From the NCBI RefSeq assembly GCF_000498955.2, contig NZ_AYGX02000070.1:1-64000 (forward strand): a stretch of 64,000 nt of DNA. Reading direction: 5' to 3'. The notes below the pieces were generated by a model, which was given only the letters and a program-made list of their open reading frames with translations, had not been told where the DNA came from and did no database searches. Source of the stretch: Lactiplantibacillus fabifermentans DSM 21115. Lineage in GTDB: Bacteria > Bacillota > Bacilli > Lactobacillales > Lactobacillaceae. Below, one piece after another: positions 54,411 to 63,400 of the stretch; the stretch's first letter is position 1; each line of letters begins with the position of its first letter. Both the position numbers and the translations under genes were made by a program.

Positions 54411-54576
54411 CACGGAAATTGACGCGGTGGCGCAACCTCGTAAGCCAAAAAGCGGTCTTGCGAGCGGTTTGGTGCCCGACAAAGTTCGTCAGTCACCAAA
54501 CTCGGCGCATGTACTAAGCGGCCAAAAAACACCCGCTAAGTACATCGACACGGCGTCATTTCCGTGACCAACCGGC
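54411..54576 (-). repeat. Cloverleaf repeat, diverged copy F
   Basis: The closing stem GCCGGTTGGTCACGGAAAT is matched perfectly by the other end. On the minus strand hairpin 1 is ATGTACTTAGCGG/CCGCTTAGTACAT with loop GTGTTTTTTGG, hairpin 2 is GTTTGGTG/CACCAAAC, and hairpin 3 is CTCGCAAG/CTTACGAG with loop ACCGCTTTTTGG. Stems share almost nothing with copies A-D, yet loops do. It lies upstream of the rplU promoter. Confidence 0.83.
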
Positions 54577-54989
54577 TAGACTGTACTAACATTTTTTATT
54601 GTCATCATACAACTCACCAATTGGCAGTATATTAATCATTATTTTTTCTAATCCGACTCGCCACCGTTAATTTCATAGATTTTGAATAATTTTGATTAAA
54701 CTGTCATTATTGCGACTACGGACAACCATTCATCCACTAACTGCGTTGGACTCACTCCTAAAAGCAGAAAAAGTTTGGCAAGCTTCGCCAAACTTCACGC
54801 TTATTATTACTATTATAAAATCGCATTCTTACCATATGAATAGCCAACAACCACCAGTTTAACTTTTGCGGCCGACATATCTGTTCACCATGTCCAATCG
54901 TCAACTGGCGACAGCTGAACCTTAATTGGACCAACAGCCAGCAACAATGTTCATATACTCTACATTGCTTTGAAACTGAGCTGAGATTA
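54577..54989. other. Intergenic region between repeat copies F and D
   Basis: No gene is seen. It contains a hairpin at 54769-54797 (AAGTTTGGC/GCCAAACTT) followed by five T on the minus strand, which could terminate the tetR transcript. Confidence 0.5.
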
Positions 54990-55164
54990 GCAGTCGGCTG
55001 GTCGTGATGGAATCGTCCTGCAGGTGGCGTTAACGGGCGTTTTTTGGCCGTTTACGCCACGGACGCCTTTTGAGACTTGGGCTTCAGGCTCAAAAGCGAG
55101 GTCCAAGACCGCTTCTCAGGCTTGGACCAGTCCCAGGACGATGGCATTACAGTCAGCCAACTGC
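54990..55164 (+). repeat. Cloverleaf repeat, copy D (tetR 3' end)
   Basis: The closing stem runs from GCAGTCGGCTGGTCG to CAGTCAGCCAACTGC and continues inward as ATCGTCCTG/CAGGACGAT. Hairpin 1 is GTGGCGTTAACGG/CCGTTTACGCCAC with loop GCGTTTTTTGG, hairpin 2 is CTTTTGAG/CTCAAAAG, and hairpin 3 is GGTCCAAG/CTTGGACC with loop ACCGCTTCTCAGG. It ends 13 bp from the tetR stop. Confidence 0.87.
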
Positions 55165-55176
55165 GGCAATAATCAA

Positions 55177-55806
55177 CTATTGAACGAAAAAGTCCGTAAA
55201 AGTGATGTTGCCAGCAGTCATTAAGTGGTGCATTTTTTTGATACACTTGGTTAAGTACCGTGGCGTGTAAATCATGTCGTTTTCAAGCCAATCGGTAATC
55301 AAGCCCACAGTTGCAGACACATAGTACGCAATTTGGATACTGACGGGGACTTCTAAATCCGCAAACTGGTCTTCGAAATCGTGGTAAAAGCGTTGCATCC
55401 AATCGGTTAATTGTTGGTTGATGCGGCCATTAACGGCTAATTGACGTTGATTTAAGAGCAACGTCTTAAAGGCTTCGGCGTGCTGGTCAATGTAACCGAG
55501 CGCCTTAGATAAAGACAACACTTGCACCCGTTTCAACGGATCAGCCGGATTCGTAATGACATCGCCAATCGCTACCGTCACGATAGCTTGTTCAAACAGT
55601 TCCGTTACTAAATCCTCTAAAGCCTGATCCACAAAGGCCGGTTTGTCTTTATAGTGCAAATAAAAAGTGCCGCGGGTCACATCAGCCGTGGCAGTAAGTT
55701 CTTGCACGGAAATGTTTTCAACCGTCTCACTTTGTAGTAATGTTATTAATGCTTGGCGTAAACGCCGACGGGTTTTGTCTACCCGGGGGTCAACTTCGTG
55801 GCTCAT
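55177..55806 (-). CDS. TetR-family transcriptional regulator
   Basis: A 209-aa regulator. The N-terminal HTH (about 10-55) includes ISVQELTATADVTRGTFYLHYKDK. The C-terminal ligand domain is of the TetR_C type common in lactobacilli. An inverted repeat upstream of its start suggests autoregulation. No obvious target such as an efflux pump lies beside it; the divergent neighbour is a small basic protein. Confidence 0.9.
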   Translation of the reverse strand: MSHEVDPRVDKTRRRLRQALITLLQSETVENISVQELTATADVTRGTFYLHYKDKPAFVDQALEDLVTELFEQAIVTVAIGDVITNPADPLKRVQVLSLSKALGYIDQHAEAFKTLLLNQRQLAVNGRINQQLTDWMQRFYHDFEDQFADLEVPVSIQIAYYVSATVGLITDWLENDMIYTPRYLTKCIKKMHHLMTAGNITFTDFFVQ

Positions 55807-55818
55807 TTATCTTCCCTA

Positions 55819-55852
55819 CTTTCTGGAATTAATATAACATCAATTCCGAAAG
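55819..55852. promoter_or_regulatory. Candidate TetR operator
   Basis: CTTTCTGGAATT and AATTCCGAAAG form an inverted repeat with a one-base bulge around 11 bp, 13 bp upstream of the tetR start codon. This position fits autorepression. Confidence 0.5.
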
Positions 55853-55947
55853 CTGTCTAATTATCGAGATAATCAAGACGTTTTGTAGTTAAACGTATAT
55901 AAAAAAACAATTAATGACAAAAAAATCGTCGTTTTCATTAAAATTGG

Positions 55948-55977
55948 TTGCGAAATATGCTATCCTAGGTTTATTAT
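55948..55977 (+). promoter_or_regulatory. Promoter of the small basic protein gene
   Basis: TTGCGA and TATTAT are 18 bp apart. The start codon follows about 37 bp later with a strong ribosome binding site. Confidence 0.55.
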
Positions 55978-56014
55978 AGTTGTTATTGGACTAATCAAAG
56001 GAGGGAATACTCTC

Positions 56015-56170
56015 ATGACTGTTGTAGCAAAACCTTACAATACATGGGCATCACGTCGTCCAGTTGCTGGTAAGCAAAAACGCGTTCGTCGCGAAAAGCA
56101 AACCGCAGCTATCCAACGTTGGGCCGCTGGCAAGACTGAAACGATCGAAGCCACACCAAAAATCAAGTAA
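56015..56170 (+). CDS. Small highly basic protein, 51 aa
   Basis: It reads MTVVAKPYNTWASRRPVAGK at the start and is dense in Arg and Lys in the middle (KQKRVRREKQ). AAAGGAGGGAA precedes the ATG, and a clean terminator follows. The composition suggests nucleic-acid or ribosome binding, which is inference only. I do not recognise the family. Confidence 0.75.
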   Translation: MTVVAKPYNTWASRRPVAGKQKRVRREKQTAAIQRWAAGKTETIEATPKIK

Positions 56171-56179
56171 TTTATAAAG

Positions 56180-56212
56180 AGGAACTTGCCAGTACTGGTC
56201 AGTTCTTTTTTT
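56180..56212 (+). terminator. Terminator of the small basic protein gene
   Basis: GAACT-TG-CCAG pairs with CTGG-TC-AGTTC and seven T follow. Confidence 0.8.
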
Positions 56213-56240
56213 GTATCATGATTGTTACAAAGCTGTAAAA

Positions 56241-56281
56241 AAAAGCGTTTGACTGCACTTGGCGGTCAAACGCTTTTTTTG
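56241..56281. terminator. Bidirectional terminator
   Basis: AAAGCGTTTGACTGC pairs with GCGGTCAAACGCTTT. A-run on the left and T-run on the right serve both strands, probably the convergent 41-aa gene. Confidence 0.8.
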
Positions 56282-56331
56282 ATTGTTTGATTGTATAATA
56301 CGTGTTGGTTGAGTTGCAAGAAACCCGTTAA

Positions 56332-56457
56332 CTAACGGTTGTCACGGGATGCAGTAAAGTGTTTACTGGCTGCATTCTCCTTGGCAACAAAATTTGAATA
56401 ATACTGAACGCCCCCGGCAATTGCGAGGATACCAACAATAGCTAATACTGGACCCAT
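56332..56457 (-). CDS. Single-helix membrane micropeptide, 41 aa
   Basis: It starts MGPVLAIVGILAIAGGVQYY, a hydrophobic helix of about 17 residues, followed by a polar tail (KENAASKHFTASRDNR). AAGGAGAAA lies at the right distance before its ATG, and a terminator follows, so it is probably expressed. Function unknown. Confidence 0.65.
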   Translation of the reverse strand: MGPVLAIVGILAIAGGVQYYSNFVAKENAASKHFTASRDNR

Positions 56458-56668
56458 AAGCGTTTCTCCTTCCCTGTTACAATTACATTATCGTAAGGTT
56501 ACAGAAATATTTCAAGTGAAATGTTCGAAATTATCAAAATTAAGGTGCTTCTTTAAACTTTCTTAATATATGCAACCCATTTAACTAATTTTCGTCTGTT
56601 TTCTGAGCGTTACTCCAGTATAATTAACTCTGTTAGTTAACTAATAATTCATTCGAAAGGTGTTTTTT

Positions 56669-57040
56669 ATGCAACTCTTAGTCTTAGTCGTTGCAATCTT
56701 TAGTAACCTTTTTGCTCGACATCTGCACAAACATGTCTTATCGGAAAAACAGATTTCCTTGGCTGTCAAATCGTACATCACCGATAGCATCAGCACGTTA
56801 ACCTTAGTCTTAGGAATCCTTTGGCCGGGCCATAATACCTTGGCAATGAGCTTTTTAGCCATTCTTTGTATCCTATTGAACTTAGCCAGCACTTGGTCGA
56901 TACTCATGGTGGACTCGTTCAATAGCTTGTTGGACACCGCTGCTGCTAAGAAAACTTTATGCGCTGTGATTGGGATTAACTTTATCGCCGTTCTCATTGT
57001 TACGAAGAGTTTTATTCAAATATTTACGGCAGCGACTTAA
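56669..57040 (+). CDS. Small membrane protein, tandem paralogue 1
   Basis: A 123-aa protein with three to four hydrophobic stretches and no known domain. Shared blocks with the next gene include FARHLHKHVL / FARSLHKQAL, VKSYITDSIS / IKSYIMDSIS and the C-terminal GINFIAVLIVTKSF / GINFLTALIIADSF. The ATG at 56669 follows AAAGGTG. The pair arose by duplication; function unknown. Confidence 0.78.
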   Translation: MQLLVLVVAIFSNLFARHLHKHVLSEKQISLAVKSYITDSISTLTLVLGILWPGHNTLAMSFLAILCILLNLASTWSILMVDSFNSLLDTAAAKKTLCAVIGINFIAVLIVTKSFIQIFTAAT

Positions 57041-57186
57041 GCTTGAATACTTGGCTGACTCGCTTCACCTTCAAGACTAATCATTCGGACGCCTGCCGTT
57101 TTCTAGTCAAACAACACTGAACAATCACATAATTATCAAACAACTCCGCTCAACACACTGAGCAAATCTGAAAGGTGTTATTTTAG

Positions 57187-57558
57187 ATGCAAATTTTATT
57201 AGTTCTCATTTTCATCGTCGGTTCATTCTTCGCCAGATCTTTACATAAACAAGCACTGGCAGAAGCGCAACCTAACTTAGCCATCAAATCCTATATCATG
57301 GATAGCATCAGCAACTTGACGTTGATTCTATTCGTGCTCTGGCCAAATGGCGGTTCATGGCTATTAAGCATTTTAGCGGTTGTGTGCCTGTTACTGACGA
57401 TGGGTAACGCCCGTTTAATGCTCCGTCAAGATACGGCCAAAAGATTGCTGGACAGTATCAGCGCGAAAAAAACCTGGTTATACGTGCTTGGCATTAATTT
57501 TTTGACTGCCCTGATTATTGCTGACAGTTTCGTCCAGTTATTTACAACTGCTAACTAG
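57187..57558 (+). CDS. Small membrane protein, tandem paralogue 2
   Basis: A 123-aa protein, exactly the same length as its upstream paralogue and with the same layout of hydrophobic segments. GAAAGGTG lies upstream of the ATG. The 146-bp gap between the two has no terminator I can see, so cotranscription is possible. Confidence 0.78.
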   Translation: MQILLVLIFIVGSFFARSLHKQALAEAQPNLAIKSYIMDSISNLTLILFVLWPNGGSWLLSILAVVCLLLTMGNARLMLRQDTAKRLLDSISAKKTWLYVLGINFLTALIIADSFVQLFTTAN

Positions 57559-57652
57559 TTTTTTTACGTGCTATTCAACGACACAAGGAGTTTTGTCATA
57601 ATTATTAACCACTTCAAGATTTGTAATCCTGATGCCAACACTACTTAAGGCA

Positions 57653-57681
57653 TTGACACACCGGTTTTTATTAACTATAAT
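57653..57681 (+). promoter_or_regulatory. tRNA-Arg promoter (perfect consensus)
   Basis: TTGACA and TATAAT are exactly 17 bp apart, 13 bp before the tRNA gene. Confidence 0.9.
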
Positions 57682-57694
57682 ATTTCTTGTTGTT

Positions 57695-57768
57695 GTCATG
57701 GTAGCTCAACTGGATAGAGCATCCGCCTTCTAAGCGGAGGGTTGTGAGTTCAAGTCTCACTCGTGACA
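57695..57768 (+). tRNA. tRNA-Arg (anticodon UCU)
   Basis: A complete 74-nt cloverleaf. The acceptor GTCATGG pairs with TCGTGAC plus discriminator A. The D arm is GCTCAACTGGATAGAGC, the anticodon stem TCCGC/GCGGA with loop CTTCTAA, and the T arm GTGAGTTCAAGTCTCAC. The CCA is not encoded. It reads AGA codons. Confidence 0.95.
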
Positions 57769-57787
57769 TAATTTATTCATCAGATCC

Positions 57788-57825
57788 AAAAAGGCAAGAT
57801 TCAGTTAATTGAATCTTGCCTTTTT
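57788..57825. terminator. Bidirectional terminator after tRNA-Arg
   Basis: AAAAAGGCAAGATTCA pairs with TGAATCTTGCCTTTTT around a 6-base loop. It ends the tRNA transcript, and its right arm also contains the last codons of the convergent 60-aa gene. Confidence 0.85.
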
Positions 57826-57987
57826 GCTGTCATCAGCCGAATTCCGGTGTTCATGACACAATAACAAACCATCTTTATATGCATATAACCCAAACTCCGC
57901 TTTTGTTTTCCGTTCCGCTTCAGTTAATGGCTCATTATTAGTATCGTCGATTAACAAGTAAAACTCTTCATCACTAGTTTCAAACAT
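57805..57987 (-). CDS. Small acidic protein, paralogue of 58181 gene
   Basis: A 60-aa protein starting MFETSDEEFYLLIDDTNNEP. TAGGAGCG lies before its ATG. A neighbour at 58181-58348 starts with almost the same 20 residues, but the C-terminal halves differ. No domain is recognised. Confidence 0.7.
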   Translation of the reverse strand: MFETSDEEFYLLIDDTNNEPLTEAERKTKAEFGLYAYKDGLLLCHEHRNSADDSKKARFN

Positions 57988-58131
57988 AGATAATCGCTCC
58001 TAACACACAAGTTTTATCAGTTGCTGAAAAAGCTATGAGTTTTAGCCTGCTTCGCTTTAGCCACGTGAGTGCATGATATCTATAAACCGTTTAGACTTAC
58101 AAGCATTTTGCAAAACAGTCCTCAAAACAAA

Positions 58132-58175
58132 TAAAAATCATACACTAAGCGCAGTGCTCACACCCAGTATATGAC
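58132..58175 (-). terminator. Terminator of the 55-aa acidic protein gene
   Basis: On the minus strand CATATACT pairs with AGTGTATG around an inner weak hairpin, and TTTTTATTTG follows. Confidence 0.55.
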
Positions 58176-58180
58176 TAGTT

Positions 58181-58348
58181 TTAAAGTCCAAATAATCTTT
58201 TAGCTTTCGCTTCGGCTTCGGCCATACTTTCCTTGTATCCCGGCTGACTCTCGACCCATTTCATATGTTCTTTCTCTTCATCAGTTAATGGCCGATTATT
58301 ACTATCATCAATTAACATATAAAATTCATCATCGCTAGTTTCGAACAT
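58181..58348 (-). CDS. Small acidic protein, 55 aa, paralogue of 57805 gene
   Basis: It starts MFETSDDEFYMLIDDSNNRP and ends with a charged helix (AEAEAKAKRLFGL). GGGGTGATT precedes its ATG. The N-terminal match with its neighbour and the unrelated tails suggest duplication followed by divergence of the C-terminus. Confidence 0.68.
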   Translation of the reverse strand: MFETSDDEFYMLIDDSNNRPLTDEEKEHMKWVESQPGYKESMAEAEAKAKRLFGL

Positions 58349-58436
58349 ACGCAATCACCCCAGATGCATACACTTTGTCTGTTGCCAATAAATTAGCTTC
58401 TAACTTAGAATTACCCTTGCTAATGTAGCGATTATA

Positions 58437-58887
58437 TCAGTAACGAAACACTTCGCCCACATTAATGATTCGTGAACTACGCTGAATTGAAGTAATCCTA
58501 TCATCATGACCGACAACAATACTCTGTGTAGTCTTTGAATGTTGGCACAACGTCAAAACATCAGCAATCGAAGGTCGCGAATTATTCGGATGATTGTGCA
58601 ACAGTACCCCTGCTCCTGGATAAGCCTGCACCGCTTGATACTGAGCGTAGATTAACCCAGTCCGGTCCAATTTGGGTTGAAGTAATTTGTGAGACAACTA
58701 ACGCCCCCGTCCGTTGATCAATAACGTACCAATCTTCATAGTTGGTGCCATCACGATGTTTAAGCATTTGCAGTGCATGCAAATATAACGATTCTTTGAC
58801 CGGCTTGGGCAACGATAATGCCAAAAATTTGTCATGATACCTTTTAGAATTTACTGAGATGCAATTGACGGAATAACTATTACTCAA
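58437..58887 (-). pseudogene. Frameshifted RadC/JAMM-like protein
   Basis: Two reading frames join into one protein. The first runs from a TTG at 58887 and contains DGTNYEDWYVIDQRTGALVV; the second carries YAQYQAVQAYPGAGVLLHNHPNNSRPSIADVL down to the stop at 58437. HNHPNNSRPSIAD is the JAMM/MPN+ metal motif of the RadC family. The shift lies at about 58630-58690. It is a pseudogene, a programmed shift, or a sequencing error. The start overlaps the stop of the upstream 33-aa ORF (TTGA). Confidence 0.7.
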
Positions 58888-58985
58888 AGTTTTTTAGTAA
58901 TCTTCACCTGTTCCTGTGTTTCTACATGATCTAGCGCTTCTTCACCGTCATTCAATTGCGCGAAATGCGGCCACTTATCACTCAT
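58884..58985 (-). CDS. 33-aa ORF coupled to the RadC-like gene
   Basis: It reads MSDKWPHFAQLNDGEEALDH at the start and ends in a Lys-rich tail. GGGGGAT lies before its ATG. Its TGA overlaps the TTG start of the next gene, a typical coupling arrangement. Small size limits confidence. Confidence 0.45.
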   Translation of the reverse strand: MSDKWPHFAQLNDGEEALDHVETQEQVKITKKL

Positions 58986-59041
58986 GCGATTAACATCCCC
59001 CAATGTTTGTCACCCAGCTTTGATTGCCAAATATTTTTCCG

Positions 59042-59085
59042 TAAAAAAAGACCTCCTGAATATATATCCGTATCAGCGAGGTCAA
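59042..59085 (-). terminator. Terminator of the DUF805 gene
   Basis: GACCTC and GAGGTC pair, and seven T follow on the minus strand, a few bases after the stop. Confidence 0.75.
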
Positions 59086-59088
59086 TCA

Positions 59089-60141
59089 TTATTTTGTTAA
59101 CGGAATCGTCAATTTTTGTTCAAAGCTATTGGCCGTATCGGCACTCGACCACATGTCCCATACCAGTTTCAGCGTCTTAAATGACCGTACATCCGTCAGT
59201 TTCGGCAATAGAAAGACTAAATTGCCCTGTTTCGTCTGATTCTTACGGTACTTACCATCAAGTAACGCGCTGTTAATAATATCAGCGGTAACCTTAGTGC
59301 CTTGATCAGTTGTTAAGACCCCTTGAGTCGGATACATCTCCAATGGCTGTTTAGCTGTGATTTTAACAGCGATTTCAATGACACCGTTAAATCGTTTGTC
59401 ATGGTCACTTAAAACGTCCTTACCGTATGTTTTAGCCGTTTGATAGATGGTTACCTTACTGACGGCCACCCGGGTGTGAGCACTCGTTTTATTAACGGTT
59501 ACCGGATAGTCAGCTTGCTGCCGAATCCTGATGGTATCATCCGCCAACTTCAGCTCAGAAAAGGTTAATGTTGGCGTTTGAACTGTCACCTTTGATTTCC
59601 CCCCATGAGCAAGCACGTTGTCGGCGACTTTTAACCAGGCTTGTTGCCAAGTTAACGCCTGATTGATTGGCGATATTAAAACAACTATCAATGCGATTAA
59701 CGCCAATGAAGATGACCGTTTTTTAGTCGGCGTCGGCGCGTACGTTGCCGGCCGGGCTAGCTGGCGAATCACCAATATCCAGCCGAAGATTGGGACTAGC
59801 AACCAAACTAGATAGAAGCCGGTATGCCCGACATCGTGCAACCGTTGTATCGTCGCTATTAGCCACCCAAATAACGGGACAATTAAAACGATTGTCCACG
59901 GCCACGTTCCCCAGCTAACCGGGCTTAATAACAAACCCAAGTCGACAATTAACGCCAAAATGGTCACTTCTAAAGTGAACCACCAATAATCCCCTCGCAA
60001 ACAGCGCGCATCCGGCGTAAATAATTGCCCAAATAATCGTTTGGCAGAAACTATTGGCCCCGACCACGTGCGGGTTAAATTGGTGGCTGACCAGTCCGAT
60101 TGTGTTTTCAAAGTCGGTGCCCCCCTGCGTTCATAATTCAT
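59089..60141 (-). CDS. DUF805 membrane protein with C-terminal DUF5067-like domain
   Basis: A 350-aa protein. Residues about 35-125 form a DUF805-type helical domain (RCLRGDYWWFTLEVTILA, then LIATIQRLHDVGHTGFYL). Another membrane segment, SLALIALIVVLISPI, follows. The extracellular part (about 180-350) looks like a DUF5067 beta domain, with GVIEIAVKITAKQPLEMYPT and VWDMWSS. Function unknown; it is a surface-exposed accessory protein. Confidence 0.82.
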   Translation of the reverse strand: MNYERRGAPTLKTQSDWSATNLTRTWSGPIVSAKRLFGQLFTPDARCLRGDYWWFTLEVTILALIVDLGLLLSPVSWGTWPWTIVLIVPLFGWLIATIQRLHDVGHTGFYLVWLLVPIFGWILVIRQLARPATYAPTPTKKRSSSLALIALIVVLISPINQALTWQQAWLKVADNVLAHGGKSKVTVQTPTLTFSELKLADDTIRIRQQADYPVTVNKTSAHTRVAVSKVTIYQTAKTYGKDVLSDHDKRFNGVIEIAVKITAKQPLEMYPTQGVLTTDQGTKVTADIINSALLDGKYRKNQTKQGNLVFLLPKLTDVRSFKTLKLVWDMWSSADTANSFEQKLTIPLTK

Positions 60142-60330
60142 TTATACTACTAGCATACCGGGTCAGCGCCGGCCTGCCTATTAACTTTGATGACCGGCCA
60201 ACATCATTCATAGACTATCTAACTGAGTCGCCATCAGTTATCATTACGTGGGTCATGCAAAACTGGTTCACTAAATCGCGACGCCAGGCATCAATTTGTG
60301 GTTAATGATCATTCTTGTCAAAGTTAAGAC

Positions 60331-60373
60331 AAAAAATCCGCCCACAATTATCATTATCGTGAGCGGACTTTTT
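60331..60373. terminator. Terminator downstream of pullulanase
   Basis: TCCGCTCAC pairs with GTGGGCGGA on the minus strand, followed by six T. Confidence 0.8.
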
Positions 60374-60401
60374 AGTCACCTAAATATTTTAATTTAATTT
60401 A

Positions 60402-63400
60402 TCAATGACGTTTCCGTTTTGGTGCGACGGCTCCGAGTACCCCGGCAGCCATCAATAATAACCCACCTAGCAACGTCGCGGATTGAGCAGGCGTTTCATC
60501 GGTCTGTGGCAAAGCGTGGTTTCCGATAGCAGCTTTGGCTGGTGCCACCGTCGTTGCGGCCTTAACCGTTGTCTTAGCAGTTGCTGGTGTCGTCACCTGA
60601 TCACCATTAGCTATTGAACCAGTCGTTGTAGCGGCTCGGTGACCATTTACTGACTTAGTTGATACTGCAGCTTGACCATTTGCCGGCGTTGGCGTGACCT
60701 TAGTTGATTCAACCGGAGTAGTCACGGCCTTGCCCGTTGAATCGGTAGTATTGCCACCGTTATCCAAATTTGTAACATTATTCTCGTTACTATCTGGATT
60801 CGTGGTACTGCCACCGTTGTCCGAATTCGTTGTGTTGCCATTACTATCTGGATCAGTCGTGGCGCCACCATTATCCGAATTCGTTGTATTTCCATTGTTA
60901 TCTGGATTGGTCGTGCTACCACCGTTGTCCGGATTCGTCGAAGTGCCGTTATTATCTGGATTGGTTGTACTACCACCATTTTCCGGATTTGTCGTATTGC
61001 CATTATCATCAGGATTACTCGTCGCAACCTTTTCAACTGGCACATTCAAAGTCCAAGTCGTTGCGGTACTGTCATCGTCATATGTGACCGCACTTTCACC
61101 ACCAATCATTCGATAGTCCGTTGGCGCACTCAATACCACTTGGTCACCAAACTTGATTAACGTTACCGTGGTTGTTTTGACGATTTGACCTTGCGCATCA
61201 CAATAATTAATCGTCACTGTTTGTGGCAAGTCTTCGCGAACTACCAAGGTACTCAAACCGGCTAAACTCGTCATACTACCAAGCTTTGTGGCAGTATCAC
61301 TAGATAACAGGATGCGACCTAACCCTAAGTTAACCGCATCGAAATTCACCGCTTGATCATTGACGTTGAATAAGACGTACAACTTATGACCACCGGCTGC
61401 GTATTCGAAAGCAAAAATGCCATTTTCACCGGATTTCAAGACTTTAATCGTTTGTTTGATTTGGTCATAATCGTTTAACCGGAAGACATTTTCCGATTTA
61501 CGCAAGTTCAGCAACGACTTGAAATAATTGACGAGTTCCGCATTAGCTTGGACGCGATTCCAATCAATATCGTTAATCGCATCGGATGAATTATAGCTAT
61601 TATCATTACCATCCTTCGTCCGTAAAGCCTCTTGTCCGGCGTTAATAAATGGGACCCCTTGCGCTAAAATTGCCATCGACGTTGCTAATTTATCACGCTT
61701 GATTAAGTTGGCTTCAGATTCATCGGGCATTAAGGCTTTTAACATGTCGTAAAGCGTCCGATTATCATGACAAGCCACATAATTAATCGTTTGTGATGGG
61801 GCCTGATACGGATGGGAAGTCGTTGCATCTGCATAACCTTGACCACCTAAGAAACCTGCCACAAAGGCTTGCGCATCATTGTCATAAGTCGTTTCTTTAG
61901 TATTGCCTTCAACTAATCCCGGATTAATACCACCGAATTCGCTCCCTTTAATCGCATTGCGAATATCATCACTGAAAAAGCCCACGTTTTTGTCGACCTT
62001 ATCCGCGTTATATTGGGCCGCCCCGATTTCTTTATCGGTGGCACGCATATCCCAACCTTCACCGTAAACTAAAATACCGGGATCAATTGCGTTGAGTTCG
62101 GCACGAATGGCGTTCATCGTGTCCACGTCCAAGATGCCCATTAAATCAAAGCGGAAGCCATCCAAATTGTATTCAGTTGCCCAATATTTGACGGAGTCTA
62201 AAATATATTTGCGCACCATCTTGCGTTCACTGGCAATATCGTTACCGACACCCGTGCCGTTAGTGGCATGACCGTCCGCATCGTATTGGAAATAGTACCC
62301 TGGCACGACTTTTTGAAACGCCTGTTCATCCATCGAGTACACATGATTGTAAACGACATCCATAATGACTCGAATCCCCGCCTTATGGAACCCATTGATC
62401 ATTTCTTTCATTTCCATAATCCGCGTCGTCGGATTAGTGGCATCAGTTGAATAACTGCCTTCGGGAACGTCATAGTTTTTCGGATCATAACCCCAGTTAT
62501 AACTCGGGTCACTGCTCGTTTCATCGATGCTACTAAAATCATACATCGGCATCAGTTGAACGTGGGTGACGCCTAAGTCTTTCAAGTAGTCGAGCCCGGT
62601 AACTTGACCACTGGCAGTCTGCGTCCCACTTTCGACCATTCCTAAGAATTTACCTTTATCCGTGACGCCCGAATTAGCATCTTTCGTAAAATCACGGACA
62701 CTCGTTTCATAAATCACCGCATCAGTCGGATTACTGAACGTCGGCATCCGGTTAAAGTCGGTTGGTTGAACCGCGTTGACATCTTCAATCACACTGCGAT
62801 TACCATTGACCGTGACCGCTTTGGAATATGGATCATCCGTCGTGGTCGTGGTGCCATTACCAAATTGCAGCGCATAATCATAAGCCCAGCCTTGATAATT
62901 GCCATCTAAAACGCTCGTCCAGACGCCTTTATCCCCACGAGTCATCGTCATCACACTAGTTGCGGAGGCATCATTGGCCGTCGACGCATACAACCGTAAC
63001 GTAACTTTGTTAGCAGTCGGCGCCCATAATTTAATTTGCGTCCGATTTTCAGTATACGTGGCGCCTGAATCATCGCCGGCATAATAATATTTATCATCAA
63101 AAGCTTGTGAACGCACATAATTGCCGATATCAACGGCTTTGGTATTTCCATCAAAAGCGACCGTATTGTTTTGCAAAATATCAATCGGATTCGTGGTCGT
63201 CACCGTAAAGGTCTTGCTAAGGCCAGCACTGTCCGGGGCGACCGCTGTTAAACTAGCCACTTGATTATTTCCAACCGTGATTTGTTGTTGGGCTTCCGCC
63301 GTTGTGAGCTTTTTCCCAACTGTAACCGTTAATTCATGGTCCGTATTCATTGCCGCCGACGTCACGGTTTCCGTGGCTAACGCAAAACTGGGTGTGTAGT

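Noticed and set aside
60054-60305. An 83-aa plus-strand frame upstream of the DUF805 gene
   Set aside because: The first third is antisense to the DUF805 gene and no start signal is visible. A transposase remnant was considered, but no motif supports it.
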